Below, piece after piece: positions 42,883 through 44,730 of a stretch of 44,730 nucleotides of DNA. Source of the stretch: an uncultured Cellvibrionales bacterium (GTDB lineage Bacteria > Pseudomonadota > Gammaproteobacteria > Pseudomonadales > Porticoccaceae); NCBI GenBank assembly GCA_913031145.1, contig CAJWCO010000019.1:1-44730 (forward strand), given 5' to 3'. The stretch's first letter is position 1. Each line of letters opens with the position of its first letter. The notes below the pieces were generated by a model. The model ran no database searches and had not been told where the DNA came from. It saw nothing but the letters and a program-made list of their open reading frames with translations. The translations under genes were made by a program, and so were the position numbers.

Positions 42883-44040
42883 GTGGAAAGAAGAAATTTT
42901 ATAAAGGCTCTCATGGCGATGACCACGCTCACTCCATGGCACGAGAACCTTGCGGCTAGAATATCATCAAAGAGCTTAAATGAGGCACCTGAAAACTTTT
43001 TTACAATCAAATATGCCAATAAGCACTTTTGGCTCAAAACCCCTAATGGAGAGCCATTTTTCTCGCTCGGTTTAAACCATTTTGACCCTGCGAGCCTTCG
43101 ATACCCAGAAAATATTGATATTTGGCGCAACCAATTTGGTGGCAGCACCTTGCAGTGGATCGAAAAATCAATAGTACCCAATCTGCAGGCTTGGGCATTC
43201 AACACAATCGGTTGGGTACAAGACGTTACCGTCCGAACGTGGGCACATTCCCGATCTTTTACAGTTGATGAATACCGTGCACTGAACATGCCCTATTGTC
43301 ACATGCTGCCGTTCACGGAGTCCCATCAGTGGGAGAAGCATACCTTGCATTTTGATTTTTTTAATCCAGAGTGGGTAGAGTGGGTGGAATATGTAGCTCG
43401 ATCACACTGCGGTGCATTAGCACTTGAGAAAAATTTAATAGGGTATTTCTTCAGCGATTGTCCTACCTGGATACACACCCGCCCCCATAATCAATGGCGA
43501 GGACCAATTATTGATCCAAAACTTATGAATACAAAAGCCGGTCAAAAAGCAGTAAGGCAGCTCGCAAAGCAATACTATAAAACTATATATGATGCGATAC
43601 GTAGGCATGATAAACATCACCTTATACTGGGTGATCGGTATGAGGGAAATGCTCCTATTTCAATGCATGTTATCAATGAAGCATTACCGTATGTCGACAT
43701 CCTCTCTTTTCAGGACTTCGTGAACCCTTTGGAGACGCTTGAATACTATTTCAAAACCACCGAAAAACCAGTTCTGTTAGCCGACTCAGCAAAAATCAAG
43801 TGGGATACCAAGCCAGGAGAAATTTCCGAGAACGATGGCACTTGGTATGCAGAAACTTTGAATAAAGTTTTTAAAAGTCCGGGCTGCGTAGGTTTTCATC
43901 TTTGTGGGGCTTTTCATCTTAACAGAGCTCGACGTTATGGTTTACTCGACGAAAGGCAAAACGTGAACAAGGATAATTTAGACACAATCACCATGGCTAA
44001 TAAGAAGATTACAAACGCCATTCATAGAATTGATTTTTAA
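42883..44040 (+). CDS. Tat-exported TIM-barrel glycosidase (agarase-like)
   Basis: A 385-residue protein starting with a twin-arginine signal, ERRNFIKALMAM, so it is exported folded. The mature part follows the order of agarase-like TIM-barrel hydrolases: FWLKTPNGEPFFSLGLNHF, FNTIGWVQDV, LIGYFFSDCPTWIHTR, HHLILGDRYEG, YVDILSFQDF, and PVLLADSA. Where many relatives have DEP, it has DCP, so the acid/base is not evident from the sequence. GAGG eight bases upstream supports the GTG start. It may depolymerise a marine polysaccharide outside the cytoplasm, but is separated from the main island by relics. Confidence 0.7.
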   Translation: MERRNFIKALMAMTTLTPWHENLAARISSKSLNEAPENFFTIKYANKHFWLKTPNGEPFFSLGLNHFDPASLRYPENIDIWRNQFGGSTLQWIEKSIVPNLQAWAFNTIGWVQDVTVRTWAHSRSFTVDEYRALNMPYCHMLPFTESHQWEKHTLHFDFFNPEWVEWVEYVARSHCGALALEKNLIGYFFSDCPTWIHTRPHNQWRGPIIDPKLMNTKAGQKAVRQLAKQYYKTIYDAIRRHDKHHLILGDRYEGNAPISMHVINEALPYVDILSFQDFVNPLETLEYYFKTTEKPVLLADSAKIKWDTKPGEISENDGTWYAETLNKVFKSPGCVGFHLCGAFHLNRARRYGLLDERQNVNKDNLDTITMANKKITNAIHRIDF

Positions 44041-44278
44041 ATTGAAAGGCTTTTGAAAAAATTTTTGCGTCGTATGTGAAAGCAAAATTATGAGTCAGTG
44101 ACGTTTGCACTCTCCTTTGACGAGTCACAAGCAATGGTCTTGTCAGCTGAAGACGTGGCATTCTTAAAGGATTGGTATCTTGAGCATATACCCTAGATAT
44201 TGACAACCATGATGATCAGGATGTGTTCACAGCAAGAGTTGTGCCGTACAAAGACAACAACCAAGTATATCTAAAGGG
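44041..44278. other. Gene-free stretch with a possible hemerythrin-like scrap
   Basis: A plus-strand frame from 44080 to a TAG at 44194 ends in AEDVAFLKDWYLEHIP, which resembles the last helix of bacteriohemerythrins (F..DWL..HI). There is no start or remaining domain. Otherwise nothing recognised. Confidence 0.2.
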
Positions 44279-44647
44279 ATGGCCAAGCGATGTCTGATTA
44301 TTGCTAATGGCTGGTTTGAGTGGCTCAGAACTAACAATTCTAAATAGCCTTATTTCTTTCACATGAATGACAATCTGTTTAGTTTTGCTGGAATCTATAC
44401 TGAATCTCAGGGAGAGAAGGGCTGTGCAATGATTACCAAAGAAGCAACACATCATTTATCTAAAGTCCATCACAGGATGCCAGTATTAATCGCTGCTGAT
44501 GACGCTGATAGTTGGCTTTCTGGAGGCGGTGTTTTTGATTCAAAGTTATCTGACACTATAGTTTATTATCCCGTTAGCACCTTGGTAAATTCACCAACAA
44601 ATAATGATATAACCTGCGTGACATCTTTCTCAGTCAACACACAATAA
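44279..44647 (+). pseudogene. SRAP-domain (YedK/HMCES-like) pseudogene
   Basis: In one frame: KRCLIIANGWFEWLRTNNSK, a TAG (44345-44347), then PYFFHMNDNLFSFAGIYTES, KEATHHLSKVHHRMPVLI, and ending in PVSTLVNSPTNND. This is the SRAP order of proteins that crosslink to abasic sites in single-stranded DNA: RCLIxAxGWFEW with the active Glu, then the HxRMP motif with the active His. The N-terminal part with the essential Cys2 is missing. The TAG is one base from CAG (Gln), the residue expected there, so this is a nonsense mutation. The part after it has an ATG at 44363 but would not be functional. Confidence 0.75.
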
Positions 44648-44730
44648 TCTTTGAGTAATCAATGAGAACAAGAACTGGACTTCCCAGGATTTGCTAGACA
44701 CCAAATAGCGTTAAAATGTAACTCTATGAG

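Noticed and set aside
44080-44196. Hemerythrin-like last helix (AEDVAFLKDWYLEHIP).
   Set aside because: Only about 16 residues match and none of the iron-binding His segments is present.

Overview
The window reads as an accessory catabolic island of a marine-type Gram-negative bacterium, most likely a gammaproteobacterium. Evidence: a TonB-dependent outer-membrane receptor, formylglycine sulfatases exported as lipoproteins, a DUF3604 protein, many CoA-ester enzymes and short-chain dehydrogenases, Shine-Dalgarno-type starts, and an IS3-family relic of gammaproteobacterial type. The species assignment is inference. No rRNA, tRNA or CRISPR array was seen.

Region 1 (143-10854, all minus strand) holds two operon-like blocks. 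The first runs glycerol-dehydrogenase-like enzyme, ADP-ribosylglycohydrolase-fold protein with a C-terminal beta domain, enoyl-CoA hydratase, a second ADP-ribosylglycohydrolase-fold protein, and exported DUF3604 protein. After a 0.7 kb gap comes a four-carbon acid-sugar kinase (DUF1537) followed by two overlapping cyclase-family hydrolases with an altered metal motif.

Region 2 (10972-28285) alternates strands with short divergent promoters. It holds an acyl-CoA synthetase, a sulfatase lipoprotein, a nucleoside hydrolase, an acyl-CoA dehydrogenase, three SDRs, a PhyH-HEAT fusion, two aldehyde dehydrogenases, a zinc alcohol dehydrogenase and a class III CoA-transferase. Region 3 (28747-37158) holds an intracellular GH32-like protein fused to an NTF2-like domain, a near-paralogue of the first SDR beside a decapitated SDR, a sulfatase relic, an intact sulfatase, and the TonB-dependent receptor with a clear terminator. 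My working reading, which is inference, is that the receptor imports a sulfated or glycosylated compound. Sulfatases and DUF3604 would trim it in the periplasm. Cytoplasmic glycoside-cleaving folds (two ADP-ribosylglycohydrolase-like, one nucleoside hydrolase, one GH32-like) would split it. The sugar part would go to SDRs, dehydrogenases and the kinase, and an acidic part through CoA-ester enzymes and the cyclases. A repeated WWTGGGGGAWW element in at least five intergenic regions may tie these genes into one regulon.

Region 4 (37160-44730) is a decay and insertion zone: a broken TonB receptor, a truncated secreted protein abutting a truncated SnoaL-like protein, a dead IS3 transposase, and a three-gene metal cluster (outer-membrane-like protein, periplasmic HMA protein, MerT-like membrane protein) under a CsoR-like operator. 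A long gene-poor stretch, a Tat-exported TIM-barrel glycosidase, and an SRAP-domain pseudogene with an in-frame TAG follow.
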